Below, piece by piece: positions 43,411 to 54,871 of a stretch of 64,000 nt of DNA. How positions within the stretch are numbered: the first letter of the stretch is position 1; each line of letters opens with the position of its first letter. Both the position numbers and the translations under genes were made by a program. The stretch is taken from contig JAUCBJ010009048.1 of assembly GCA_032718475.1 (NCBI GenBank), forward strand, positions 62,001-126,000, given 5' to 3'. A model generated the notes under the pieces. That model was not told the origin of the DNA, ran no database searches, and was given only the letters and a program-made list of their open reading frames with translations. Origin of the DNA: Nemertoderma westbladi. Taxonomy: Eukaryota; Xenacoelomorpha; Nemertodermatida; Nemertodermatidae.

Positions 43411-44271
43411 ATTAAATAAAGAGGATTTAGTATTCAAAAATGTCATTATCGAAGGAATCGTCTTTGCAGAAATCATCTAGGAACAATTATGATAAATATA
43501 TAAATTGAAGTGAATATACTAAAAGAACTAACCTCTCTTTTGTGGTAGGTGTCAAGTCATTTGTTTGTGTCATATCTGCGTCATCTTCAATTGCATCTGT
43601 AGTGGTAGTCATGGTAACATGTGAAGGAGTGTTGTCTGAAATGCCATTTAGATGTCACTTGTCAATCTAAAGTGATTTGTAAAAGTAAAGTGGTTAGTCA
43701 CATCTTGATTGTTTTTTATTGGCATAAATATTTGTTATAAAGTCATTATTTTGAAACAGAGTGGAATGAGATTAAATTGATGAAAAATAAAAATATTTCA
43801 AACATGGGTATATCTTTGGAACCATATATCACCGTTATAACAAAACAGGTTTAGCTCTCAGTATACCAAAATTTTCCAAAACTAATATTCAATCAAATGT
43901 GGCAATTTGTTTTTAAAATAATGGTATTGTTCTAGAATGGTAGCTATTTTACTAAAACTTGTCAGTTTTAATTTAGCAGCGTTCCCATGGTAACAATAAT
44001 TATATTCCAGAATTTTATGTCACATTTAGAATTGTAAGACCAGTAGCTATCTTTTTCAAAAGATGCGATGAATTTATATTGAGTTATTAGAATACCACAT
44101 CATGTTTGTTGTTTTACCATTTCCATGACAACCGGTGATAACACAAAGTCAGCTACCGATTCAGATTTGTTATCATATCAAAATGAATGGCCAGAAGCTA
44201 GGTCTTCTCAAAAATATAAGTTCCGGGTGGTTACCAAAAAGTATCCCCTATGCTGGCTGGCCCATGGACTA
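43411..44271 (-). repeat. Large inverted repeat, right arm
   Basis: Complement of the left arm. On the minus strand, an ATG frame (MTTTTDAIEDDADMTQTNDL) ends at a donor-like GAGAG/GTTAGT near 43530. On the plus strand near 44126-44270 an ATG frame reads MTTGDNTKSATDSDLLSYQN and KYKFRVVTKKYPLCWLAHGL, ending by a gtaagt. The left-arm copy of the first frame has a stop. The arms differ by small indels, so they are not a sequencing fold. Confidence 0.88.
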
Positions 44272-45750
44272 GTAAGTTTCAAACTAAATTCTGCACTTTA
44301 GCATAGCTAGATTCGGTCCCAAGCAGCTCCAAGGGGCTTCTTACCCTCAATTCCTGGAATCTTACTGGTATTGGTAAATATACCCTGGGATTCAGTCCAA
44401 AGCGCAAACGCGGATTTAGTTTTGCCTCTATTTCTGAAAATCTGTAAGAATTGGTACTGGTACCTGGTATGTGAATGCCTCACCGTAGGCCTACTAACAT
44501 CAAACCTCAGATATTTCAGTTTTACCGAAAGAAAGAAAATACTTTCAGTTTCTATCTTACACATATTATTGCCTAGCGATCTAGATTACTGCAGTATATA
44601 CCGGTCAGTAGTTGCTGTTTACTAAAGCCTACTAGTTTGGCCCATGTTGCCTACATACCGAATGTTGGATGTACTCTTCTGTACTTTAACCGACACCACA
44701 AAAAAATCCACCATATGACCCTAGTTCATTTCTACTTCTACATAGAATAGAAGTGTAAGTTAATCAAACAATTTAAAATTAAAGTTACAGAGCACAAAGA
44801 CAATATAATTGCACACATAATTTAATTAAAAATAATAATAATAATATATATATATAAAGGTAGTCTATTCCGTGTTGTTAGCAGGTGCTGGAGGAGGAGA
44901 CAGGTCCTCATATATAAAGGCCGTCGCCATCAGAGAGGGCGGGGTCCATGGTACCCAGGATGGAGGCTGTAGGAGAGGGTGGGGTCTACCCAGGGTGGAG
45001 GGAGGGGTCCATGGTACCCAGGATGGATGCTGCTGGAGATGGCGTGGTCCATGGTACCCAGCATTGAGGCCGTATTGCTGATTGCGGCCTATTTTTATTC
45101 GATCGGCAACACCATCCTGATCAGACCAGAATGGTGTATTGCCGATCGAATCATATCCGTCAATCCTTGTCCAAATACAGTACGTTTAATAATACATAGG
45201 GGGTGAGGTAAATCTAGCTTGGTCATGTGAATCCAGAACTACAGTAGGCCCCCTAATTAACGCACTATAACAAAGGCCTAACGCCCCATTCAGCATTCAC
45301 ATCCAACTTTTCGTGAGTCGTAAAGTAGTCTCGTGGTATTGAAGCAGTAAGCCAGTGGTACACTACCCGGAGCTCATTCACACCTAACAGTACTGTTGCG
45401 GTAAATGATTGACATCTATCTGTTGACTGTGAATTAAACAGGAAATTACATTAATTGTTTTAACATTGTTTAAATTGGCTGTGGTAAACTGCGCGGTTAA
45501 GCGCACAACTACCTGTTGGATCGTTCAGGGTCAGCACTGTACCGCTGGCCCTGCGGTACACCGTGCGTGTGGTGTACCATTCCATTGGATGTGAATGGGC
45601 TTTAAAGTACGTAATTTATGTAATGAAAAAGCAAAATTACAGTATAAACTGCAAATTAACAATTTTTCATAATACACTGTACTTTTAGATTTAACTAATA
45701 CTAAATAAAGTAAAATAAAATTTAAGTTAACCGCATGGTGCCTATATCCT
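44272..45750. other. Intergenic stretch with small repeats, no gene
   Basis: 44935-45065 holds about three diverged units around gtccatggtacccaggatgg. 45097-45151 is a hairpin (attcgatcggcaacaccat and its complement). 45290-45600 may be a small MITE, since gcattcacatccaa near 45293 is matched inverted by ttggatgtgaatgggc near 45585. No coding region is convincing. Confidence 0.45.
45097..45151. repeat. Hairpin, ~19-bp arms
   Basis: attcgatcggcaacaccat pairs with atggtgtattgccgatcgaat with one unpaired base, around a 15-base centre tcctgatcagaccag. Confidence 0.8.
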
Positions 45751-46013
45751 ACGCCAGAACTAACTAAGGCAGGATGGTGGAGGCAGGAGGCAAGGTAAGA
45801 AAGAAGCGTAAGAGGGATAACATACGTAATATATTATACAAAACAATGGTGTAACAACAGTCAGATGGTGAGTAACACATAGTGACTGATAGGTAAGTAG
45901 TACGACTACAGTACGGATGGCTGACTGGACTGGCTGCAGTACTCAGTCATACGGTACCGGTATTGGTCAGTATATCAGTCCCCAGTCAACCATAAGGCCA
46001 TGTCTGGCAGACA
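45751..46013 (-). repeat. Ty3 element 3' LTR
   Basis: Shares acgccagaact, aaggcaggatggtggaggc, gtagtacgactac, cagtactcagtcatacggta and ccatgtctggcagaca in order with 53344-53646. It is shorter (263 against 303 bases), mainly because the other copy has an extra tacggtatggagac duplication. Confidence 0.88.
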
Positions 46014-46119
46014 GGTGGTATGATCTAAACCGCCTGGCGCAACTTCTTTCACTTTTCGTCGTTGGCGAAACAGGAAATACCACCTCTACCTATGGTATGT
46101 TAATCTGTTATAACCCGTA

Positions 46120-46330
46120 AAGTACCATATTTGGGTATGTACAAAATGGCAAGCAAAATTAGTACTGATAATCAAAACAAAGAGAAAAAAAAATTGCCAC
46201 AAAACAAAGGCTATTGAGGATACTGTTATACTTAAGATAAATTGCAAAAAGGGTTGGGTCTCGTAGATTGAACTTGGGACCCTTAGGAGTCCAGTCAAGC
46301 GCTCTGCCCGGTAAGCTATGGGGCATAATG
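46120..46330 (-). mobile_element. tRNA-like SINE or tRNA relic inside the Ty3 3' region
   Basis: On the minus strand, about 46327-46253 reads CCCCATAGCTTACCGGGCAG, AGCGCTTGACTGGACTCC and CCCAAGTTCAATC. TAGCTTACCGGGCAGAGCGC is a good A box/D-arm and AGTTCAATC a poor B box. The T-arm does not pair well, so a working tRNA is unlikely. The ~130 bases after it may be the SINE body. Confidence 0.4.
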
Positions 46331-46513
46331 TCGCATATGACAGGTCCGTTATAAATCATTGCTTTGAAGAATGGTCCATAGTAAGCTAGAAAAAAACTAA
46401 ACTAAACAGTCAAAATAATCCGGCAGGGGAACCTAAGGGGGGCCCAAGGGTAAGGGCTAAAACAATAAACTAAAAACTACGAAGTCTTGTAACACACAAA
46501 CAGTTAGTTAAAT

Positions 46514-48350
46514 GTTAATAACTGAGTAAGGCGGATGGCTTGCATGAGCGGAAATCTGTCATTTGTGCAAGTGTGAGGATGGGTCGAGCCATGTGTGTGG
46601 GTGATGCACGAAAAGGGGTGTGTCGTGGGAACCCATAGTATTGGGGTGGGTGGTGCTCCCTGTGGGGGCGTTGTGGTATGGGATCAGGGGAGTCGTTACC
46701 CATGGGATTGGTAGGTTGGTTCTGGGGCAGGCCCGGAAGTGGATCGGGAATGACCACAGGGGGTTGGACCTGGTTGGGCATCATGGCTTGACCAGTGGGT
46801 GGATGGGGCTCGTCAATGAGCTCGCAATATGTTGTAAGATGCGGTGGGAGGTGTGAGACATGGAACCAGGAAACAATCTGATTGGGGTACTCTATATGCA
46901 TGGGCGTGGAGCTGGTTGCCAATAAACTTTTGGATGGAGCACCAGCTGCCGTCTGTAGCACTGACAATGTATCTGGGCTGTGCACCGAACTTTGGGGAAT
47001 CTGAGTAGAGGTGTACAAATTCGCCCACATAGAGTGATGTGAACCCGGGGAGGGCTCTAGGGCTGTATACCTTGGAGTGGGCACTGGACTCGTGGTTCGC
47101 AAAACGTCGATCATGTTGGGTAGTGATGAGATCAGAGTGAGTCAATGGGATCTGATCACCGGTGAACTGATCGCATTGGAAGAGGATCTCGCGTGCTGAT
47201 TAACCGGGTTTGCGAAGATGAGCATTGAGGTGGGCAACAGCTATGGTGATGGACGTGGAGGAAATCAGACCACCCGTTGGGTAGAGTTTAAGCAACTCAG
47301 CGAGTAATTCGCCAATAGCGTGCTTGGTGATGGGATTTTTATTGATGTTTTTACAGGCTCCAACTTCAAGCAGGAGATGATGGGATTTCAAAATGGGATC
47401 ACCGATGAGGGCCTGGAAGCCGGGTACAGGATCAGTGCGAATAACCACGGGGGGGGGGGGCACTAAGGGGGCCTAATCCGAATGCTAATGTAATAAGGGC
47501 ATGGCAAAGGGTGTCTTGCTGTTTGTCAGGGATTATGACAGCATTGGTATAGGAGGAGACAATCTTCCAAATGAGGAGAATACGTTGTTGACTGCTGCAG
47601 TGGAGTAGATCAGCAGAAAATGACTGACCAACAATGGGTGAGGGGTCGAGTGATGAATGGGGAATGACGCGCCGGAGGGCAGTGGCCAGGGCGACACACT
47701 GGTGACATTGGGAGGAGACCTCATCCAGGGCTCGGTCGAGATCCAGGTCATGGAAGTACCGGGAGAAGGTTGTATGAGGTTGAGACTGGGACAGGTGATG
47801 GAGTTCAATATGTAGCGACGTGAGGAGACCAGCAACAGAAGGGCGGGGGATGATGATGACATCATACGGTGAGGTGAAGGCAAGCTGGCGTCAGACAATG
47901 ACGAGACCAGAGGGGGCAAGAGACAGATGCCGAGGTATCGTTTTATGTCACGACTATGGGTGTCACGCTTGGATGGACGAGTGCCAGAAGCGAGGTGTTT
48001 GGTGATGCGGGTGAGGTCGGCACATTCCCATTGGGTGGCGAATAAAGCGGGACAACTAGCATAGAGTGAGGCAGGGATCGGGGTAGTCGGTTGATGCAAA
48101 GCAATATGGTGAAGTCATGGATATCGTGGGTGGTGGGAGGGTCAGCGGCGAGACGAACCACTGGGTTGTTGGCTGTAGACGCAACAAAGGAACAGACTTG
48201 ACAAGACTGCAGAGAACATGGGACAAAGTTATGGCTCTGGAAGTCAGCAGGAAGGTTTGTGGAAGGTTGATAGACGAGGGCTTGAGGAGTAGACGAGGGC
48301 TTGAGGAATAGGTGCTGTGGGACAACTTCCAGTATGCTTCCATACAAGGC
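46514..48350 (-). pseudogene. Ty3 integrase, frameshifted
   Basis: The integrase would splice the element cDNA into host DNA. On the minus strand, about 47830-47464 is open and reads LTSLHIELHHLSQ, FSRYFHDLDL and CHQCVAL (the H2C2 zinc site), then FSADLLHC with the first catalytic Asp. 47463-47200, after a shift at a G/C homopolymer (about 47450-47460), has VIRTDPVPGF with the second Asp and NPITKHAIGELLAELL around the Glu. 47145-46813 continues with a C-terminal domain (GEFVHLYSDS, SATDGSWCSIQKF). Broken in at least two places. 48350-47830 holds the RNase H to integrase linker. Confidence 0.82.
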
Positions 48351-49366
48351 TTACGGTCTGTAAGAACGTGGGATTGCCGGGTAGAACTGATTAGGTAAGG
48401 GAGGAAGTGTTGAACAGACGCGGTGATGGCAAGTGCAACTCACATGGGAGCCAGGAGTGTGGGTGAGTCTTCAGTTTGGTGGAGTAGAATTTGTTCAGTT
48501 TGGAGGAGCTCCTTATCGTACTTCGTGTATAAAACGGCGCTGAGGCCGTTGATGGAGGAGGCAGCATCAGTAACGAGAAAGAGCTCGTCGGCTGGACGAG
48601 GGATGGATACAGAGTGACAGGACTGGATGGCAGCCTGAGAGCGACGAAAGACGGAGTCCAGTTTGGGAGTCCAAGCCACTGTATCACCAGGTTTGGCCGT
48701 GAGGAGGGACTCAAGTGGAGCAACAAGTGCTGAACAACGCAGGAGAATGCGAGCGAGGATCTTGTAGGATCCCAAGTAAGAGTGGAGATCTTGGACCATT
48801 GGAGGATGGGACAGTGGGATAGTGCCGATGTAACATGGGAGGACGCAGATATTGAACCATTGGACCACGACCAACCGAGAATGGTAGTAGTTTGAGGACA
48901 GATAACAGCTTTCTTTGCGGATAAACGAAGGTCGGCATGATGGAGAGTGTGGAGAAGCTCATTAAAATTGTTGAGGAGGTCAGAGATGGTCTCTGATTTG
49001 TCAGCGGAGAGATTGTCAGCGAGTTTAACTATGGAACCTTTGAGGAGTAGATTGCCGAGGACATGGGACATCAACTCCTCTAATGTGGTTTCGCTGCCAG
49101 GCATGCCCATAGCACATCGGCGGTAGACACGAGGGCGTCGATACGCTGCAGAAATGCATGGTGCTGGAGGGGGATTTGGTAGAAGGCGCTAGTGAGATCC
49201 GCCTTAATGAGGTATTTAAATCACCCAAGGGACTGGAGGGTGGACTCAATGTCAGGGAGCAGCCCGGGTTGGGGTTTGCAGTACTGAACGATTTTGATAA
49301 ATGTGGTTCCTAATCGTGTACTAATCATTTAGCAACCAGGAAGCTGGGGTTAAGATATTCGACCAT
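48351..49366 (-). pseudogene. Ty3 reverse transcriptase (palm/thumb) and RNase H, frameshifted
   Basis: Minus-strand pieces show KADLTSAFYQIPL near 49190 (RT motif A), then GMPGSETTLEELM and VKLADNL in the active-site position (LADD in relatives), ICPQTTTILGWSW, and, shifted, LHSYLGSYKILARIL and LFLVTDAASSINGLSAVLYT at the RNase H start. The order is normal for Ty3 pol. Stops and shifts are frequent. The RT fingers lie beyond the LINE insertion, at 50858-51100. Confidence 0.83.
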
Positions 49367-50857
49367 ACTACTACTACTACTACTACTAGGATCGGCATGC
49401 TGCATTGCAGCTGCATTTTAAGAACGCTGTGCCGGCTTGTCAACAAAATTGCACCGCCACAACTCCCTATCACCCATGACATTTGCTAGATCATCCGCAT
49501 CTTTAAGGCCAGTGTCCTTTAAGATGCGTCTCAAGAAAGTCATGGGCTGTCCACCATGCTTATTCACTCCATGAGGCTGCCAAAGTACAAGGTTATGCAC
49601 TGGCTGGTCCTCACAGCGAAAGCAATGTCCTGCAAAGTGGAGGCAATTTTGTTCTAGTGTCAAGCTTGGGAGAACCAATGAGACACCTCCAATGTTATAT
49701 AGTGTCTGGTTGGAGATGTGTGCATTGTACTTGACACAATGAACCCAGCGTAGCATTCTTGTGAATGTGCCATCCAGAGATTTGGTGTCCTCAGCAGTTA
49801 GAGCCCAGCATGGACTCCCGTAGAGGAGTACTGGAACTACTGCTGCTCTAAATAATCGGACCTTAAGTTTCCGATTAATTCTCGGTGACTTCCAAATCCT
49901 GGAAAGCCTATTCAAGGCTGCCCATGCCTTTCCCTTACGTATTCGAAGGTCCTCATCTGACTTCCGGATCCATGATCCCAGGTAACAGAAGTCGTCCACA
50001 TGCTCAAGCATACCATCCTTTGAGCTTATGCTCATCCGATCAGAGACTTGCTGAGGACTTTCAAAGTTAACTGTCAGAATTTTGGTCTTTCTGGAGTTAA
50101 TAAAAAGACCAACACTAGAAGCAGCATGTTCTAATGAGCTGAGGAGCCGTTGGGCTCCCTCTAATGATTCTGAGAGTACTCCTAAGTCATCAGCAAAGTC
50201 TAGATCAGTTAGGTACTTGGCAGGATTTCCTCAACTTCTGGAGCCAGTAGGTGGAGTTATCATCACCCCATCATCATTATAATGATCTAAGGACATGCGT
50301 AGAACATAGTCAACCACAATAATGAACAAGAATGGCGCAAGTGTGTCTCCTTGGAGGACGCCCCATAACACTTCAAATGGTTCTGTGTCACCGTCAACAG
50401 TAGACACAAATGTTGCCGAACCATCGTATACTGATCTGATTGCTGCAATAATTTCATCAGGAATCCCATATAATGAAAGTATGCTGAACATACGTGAGCG
50501 AGAGACTGAATCAAAGGCCTTGAAGAAGTCAACAAAGATAACAGCCAGAGCCTTATTGGGGAGCTTTTCAAAGTGGGCTTTCCAACCATTGAGGCAATCG
50601 GCTGGTGATTCAGCCTTAACCTTGGTGGTTGGTTGGCTTTTCTGCCCAGTAAGCAGATTGATCGATTTCCATGCCTGGGATGATTGCCTGCTGTCGTCAG
50701 CATCATTGATGGCATCAACCTGTTGGTTTATTAGCTCCTGTAGATTAGCAGAGTACTGCCTGTTTAGGGACCTAGATGCAGCCTTAACGGCATTCTTGGC
50801 CGCTGTAGTCTGTTTGAGTCGGGACTCTCGACCATTAATGCCAGTGAGCTCTGGGCG
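49367..50857 (-). mobile_element. LINE family D insertion 1 (5'-truncated, internally deleted)
   Basis: It starts on the minus strand near 50857, where the Ty3 frame (ELQELFDSLECLGVFIRPE) changes to LINE linker sequence (TAAKNAVKAASRSLNRQYSA, WKAHFEKL). It jumps to the RT (AVIFVDFFKAFDSVSR) near 50540, a deletion, and runs through DLDFAD, SVGLFINSRKTK and RLSRIWKSPRIN to the C-terminus (FAGHCFRCEDQPVHNLVLW). It ends in a tail of (TAG/ACT)n repeats at 49367-49388. Very similar to insertion 2. Clade probably RTE-like, not certain. Confidence 0.85.
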
Positions 50858-51904
50858 GATAAATACTCCAAGGCATTCGAGAGAGTCAAATAGCTCCTGG
50901 AGCTCGACAAGGCAGTTGCGGGCGTATTGGGGTACACGTCCCTTATGTTATGGTGGTAACATCGGAGAGACGTACACAATGGCTTCGAATGGTCTGGTGG
51001 AACCGTTGTAGCTGGAATAAGTGGGATCGAATGCGGAGGAAAATCTTTGAAGGACGTTGTGGAATGCCATGCGTTCTCTGTGGGAGAGGATACCATTGGG
51101 ATAGAGTTGTACAGCCTGGATGTGGGGAGTTGGAGTAGTTATGGGACCAGACATTATAGAGCGAATTTCGGGACACGGGAGGGTTTGAGTTGGTGGTTGG
51201 GGGTGTGCAATTGTAGTGGGTATGATGGAACATATGTGTGAGTTGCCCTGAATAAAGACGGGTTGGGAATAGTGATCGAGCCGTGGACTAGGTTGAGCTG
51301 CATGGGGGGAACCATGGTTAGGTGGAGGGCTTGGAAGGGGGTGAGCAAACGATATGGGGGTCCATGTCGTATGTAAATGGGAAGATAGGGACAGAGTGAG
51401 TGATTCACCGGGCAAGAAGATGGAGGACTCGACCGGGGCTCAAAGTACTTGAGTTGATGTGCGGGGGATCATGGGCCCGCGGGGTGGCTTAGGCGGGTAT
51501 TGGGTGGAATTGTCGTGAAATGACACTAAGGACTGTGTGGGGTGTATCGTAATTTCGTTCGTAGACAGGAATGGCATACCAGCCAATAGAAGGACGCTGA
51601 GGCTAGCTACGATGAGACCCTGGAATGACAAGTTGAGGTCGTCGCAGAGAAGATCGAATGAAGCTTAGCCAATTACATCATGCATGGGGGATCCGTCTGC
51701 TTTGATGGGAACTTGCCGTGAACCTCAGGTAATTGCTACACCAAGCTCGATTGTGGTATCATCCTTAAAGTATGTGATAAATGAGGGAGTTTGGCGCACG
51801 ATGACGGGTTGGAGACTGGTCCAGGAGTGGGCTCATCGGTGGCGTTGGAATGATTGAAGGATTCATAGTCGTCATCAACGTGGACAAGATGAGCCTGGGC
51901 AATG
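50858..51904 (-). pseudogene. Ty3 protease to RT-fingers region
   Basis: Minus-strand 51904-51736 holds a broken protease-region segment. 51631-51440 reads LAGMPFLSTNEITIHPTQSL, the post-protease motif of this lineage. 51415-50948 reads SHRERMAFHNVLQRFSSAFD and YNGSTRPFEAIVYVSPMLPP, the segment just upstream of the RT fingers. About 50940-50860 is RVPQYARNCLVELQELFDSL. LINE insertions border it on both sides. Confidence 0.78.
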
Positions 51905-53095
51905 AAACTACTACTACTAGGATCGGCATGCTGCATTGCAGCTGCATCATTAAGATTGCTGTACCAGCTTATCGACAAAATTGCACCGCCACAACTCCCT
52001 ATCACCCATGACATTTGCTAGATCATCCGCATCTTCAAGGCCAGTGTCCTTTAAGATGCGTCTCAAGAAAGTCATGGGCTGTCCACCATGCTTATTTACT
52101 CCATAAGGCTGCCAAAGTACAAGATTATGCACTGGCTGGTCCTCACGGCGAAAGCAATGTCCTGCAAAGCGGAGGCGATTTTGTTCTAGTGTCAAGCTTG
52201 GGGAAACCAATGAGACACCTCCAATGTTATATAGTGTCTGGTTGGAGATGTGTGCATTGTACTTGACACAATGAACCCGGCGTAACATTCTTGTGAAAGT
52301 GCCATCCAGAGATTTGGTGTCCTCAGCAGTTAGAGCCCAGCATGGACTCCCACAGAGGAGTACTGGAACTACTGCTGCTCTAAATAATCGGACCTTAATT
52401 GTCCGATTAATTCTCGGTGACTTCCAAATCCTGGAAAGCCTATTCAAGGCTGCCCATGCCTTTCCCTTACGTATTCGAAGGTCCTCATCTGACTTCCGGA
52501 TCCATGATCCCAGGTAACAGAAGTCATCCACATGCTCAAGCATACCATCTTTTGAGCTTATGCTCATCCGATCAGAGACTTGCTGAGGACTTTCAAAGTT
52601 AACTGTCAAAATTTTAGTCTTTCTGGAGTTAATAAAAAGACCAACACTAGAAGCAGCATGTTCTAATGAGCTGAGGAGCCGTTGGGCTCCCTCTAGTGAT
52701 TCTGAGAGTACTCCTAAGACATCAGCAAAATCTAGATCAGTTAGGTACTTGGCAGGATTTCCTCGACTTCTGGAGCCAGTAGGTGGAGTTATCATCACCC
52801 CATCATCATTATGATGATCTAAGGACATGCGTAGAACATAGTCAACAACAATTATGAACAAGAATGGTGCAAGTGTGTCTCCCTGGAGGACGCCCCATAA
52901 CACTTCAAATGGTTCTGTGTCACCGTCAACAGTAGACACAAATGTTGTCGAACCATCGTATACTGATCTGATTGCTGCAATAATTTCATCAGGAATCCCA
53001 TATAATGAAAGTATGCTGAACATGCGTGAGCGAGAGACTGAATCAAAGGCCTTGAAGAAGTCAACAAAGATAACAGCCAGATGCCTGTCTTTCTT
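51905..53095 (-). mobile_element. LINE family D insertion 2 (5'-truncated)
   Basis: The minus strand is open over nearly the whole insertion (RT from HLAVIFVDFFKAFDSV to the C-terminal MGDRELWRCNFVDK). It has DLDFADVLGVLSES where an active copy would have DFADD, so the second catalytic Asp is changed. It ends in a short tail of TAG repeats at about 51909-51920. The upstream gag frame runs into it, making a chance 406-codon fusion (51950-53170). It is very close in sequence to insertion 1. Confidence 0.87.
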
Positions 53096-53343
53096 TTTTG
53101 ATAACCAGGGGCTGTAAGATGGGTAAACTGTGGTTGCAAAGCGAGCGAGTATGTTAAGTTGTGATGCCACACTTCGAACGAGTTTATCGTCTCACTTTTG
53201 TCGAGGGGTACGAGCTTGGGGGGCTTCAAGGTGCTGGTAAATGCCATGGTGGGGAGTCTGCAGGTAGTAGTTGAGTGGAGGGCAAACAGGTGAGATCTGC
53301 TGTTGAATAGGGAAGACGTGAGTCGAACACAATGACTGCCACC
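53096..53343 (-). pseudogene. Ty3 gag fragment
   Basis: The minus strand reads KLVPLDKSETINSFEVWHHN then LTYSLALQPQF, a Ty3 gag pattern (a W-x-x-x-L helix after a short leader). The rest of gag and its zinc knuckle is missing, replaced by LINE insertion 2. The frame starts about 100 bases inside the right LTR. Confidence 0.6.
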
Positions 53344-53646
53344 ACGCCAGAACTAAGGCAGGATGGTGGAGGCTGGAGGCAAGGTAAGAAAGAAGCTTAA
53401 TAGGAATAACATAACATAATATAATATACAAAGCAATAATGGTGTAACAACAGCAGAGGGTGAGTAACAGATAGTGACTGATAGGTAAGTAGTACGACTA
53501 CGACTATGGTACGGTATGGAGACTACGGTACGGTATGGATGGCTGACTGGACTGGTTGCAGTACTCAGTCATACGGTACCGGTATTGGTCAGTATATCAC
53601 TCCACAGTCCCCAGTCAACCATAAGGCAAGGCCATGTCTGGCAGAC
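53344..53646 (-). repeat. Ty3 element 5' LTR
   Basis: Matches the left LTR in order. On the minus strand it starts TGTCTGCCAGACATGG and is followed inside by TGGTGGCAGTCATTGTG, a candidate primer binding site. Confidence 0.85.
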
Positions 53647-53674
53647 AGGCGGTATATGTGTTATATATGGCTAT

Positions 53675-54831
53675 ATATGTAACAATATATTCAATTTCAT
53701 TGAGAAACAGCTGAGATACAACATATAGGCGTTCAAAGATTGCAAGAATTATCGTTCACCAAATGCTATTTATTCTATTTAATAAATACACAATGTTCTG
53801 GAACATTTTGTTTAAGTATGAATAGCAACACAATAGAGATATTTGATAGGAATACCGTTGTTGCCCACCAACTCATAAAATAAATAACACGTTCTAGAAT
53901 TTTGTGTATTTATTAAATATAATAAATGGGTACTAGTGTGTTTTGTGCAAACCCCCTTCAAATTTTTTATACTAGCTAGTTTTTGTTACTTTTTTTTTAA
54001 AAATGTTCTACAACATATAATCTATTCATTTAATATAAAAATTTTGTTCTAGAACAAATATTTTTTGTTCAAGAACAAAAAATAGAAAAAACAAGCTAAT
54101 TTGTTTATCTTTTTCATTTTTATTGTATGTTTTCTTTGTATAAATTTTTTAAACTAGCTAGTTTTTGTTTCCTTTTTAAAAAAAAATATTCTAGAGCATA
54201 TTATCTATTCATTTAATATAAAAATTTTGTTATAGAACAAATATTATTTATTCTAGAACAAAAAAAAACAACAAAACTAGCTAATTTGTAAATTTTGTTA
54301 ATTTTTCTATTCTACTGTATGTTATCTTTGTATTACATATTTAATAAAAATCACTAGCTACAATGAAAATTTGTAGTTATTAGTAAATGTGTCGAATCTG
54401 AGTGTAAACTAATCAAATAAAAAACACCACAAAATAACATTTTTTTTAATGTTCTAGAACAAAAAATATTTGTTCTAGAACATTACTTTTTACAAAAACA
54501 AATAGACGAAATATTCTACAACATATAAAAAAAAAAAACTAGCTTTAATAACTTCAAAAATACCTAATTAGTTAATTTTGTTCTAGAACAATAATTATTT
54601 GTTCTAGAACAAAATTAATAAAAAAAAATGAACAGACAATATGTTCTAGAACATTTTTTTTTTAAGTAACAAAAACTAGCTAGTATAAACAATTTGAGGG
54701 GGGGGGGTGTGCACAAAACACACTAGTACCGGTACCGAATAAATGGCCTACAGCGAATGATCGCTCTTGTAATCTTTGAACGCCTATATCTCAGCTGTTT
54801 CTCAATGAAACTCAGATATTGTTACATATTT
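53675..54831. mobile_element. Long foldback element, 1.16 kb, with TTCTAGAA palindromes
   Basis: atatgtaacaatat and cattgagaaacagctgagat at the left are matched in reverse at the right (ctcagctgtttctcaatgaa, atattgttacatat). Further in, gtactagtgtgttttgtgca and actagctagtttttgttac also recur inverted, so most of the element folds on itself. No coding frame. Its arms are diverged (perhaps 80-90% by eye), so it is not very young. Confidence 0.82.
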
Positions 54832-54871
54832 GGAATCCTTGCAACGCAAACTTTTTAATAATATGAAAAAA

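Larger units (their letters stand above)
45751..53646 (-). mobile_element. Ty3-type LTR retrotransposon, decayed, with two LINE insertions
   Basis: Similar LTRs lie at 45751-46013 and 53344-53646. Reading leftward from the right LTR: gag remains, protease/RT, RNase H, integrase. Reading frames are broken by many shifts. Two pieces of LINE family D (49367-50857 and 51905-53095) interrupt it. The proteins (LADNL polymerase box, GMPGSETTLEELM, integrase ending in SAREILFQCDQFTG) match a Ty3 lineage common in marine deuterostomes. The LTR ends are approximate. Confidence 0.88.

Noticed and set aside
48391-49110. 239-codon minus-strand frame taken as one protein
   Set aside because: Only its first part matches the Ty3 RT; the remainder is out of frame with the RNase H, so it is not a real single product.
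50322-51011. 229-codon plus-strand frame
   Set aside because: Antisense to LINE insertion 1 and the Ty3 RT region; the minus strand carries the real motifs.
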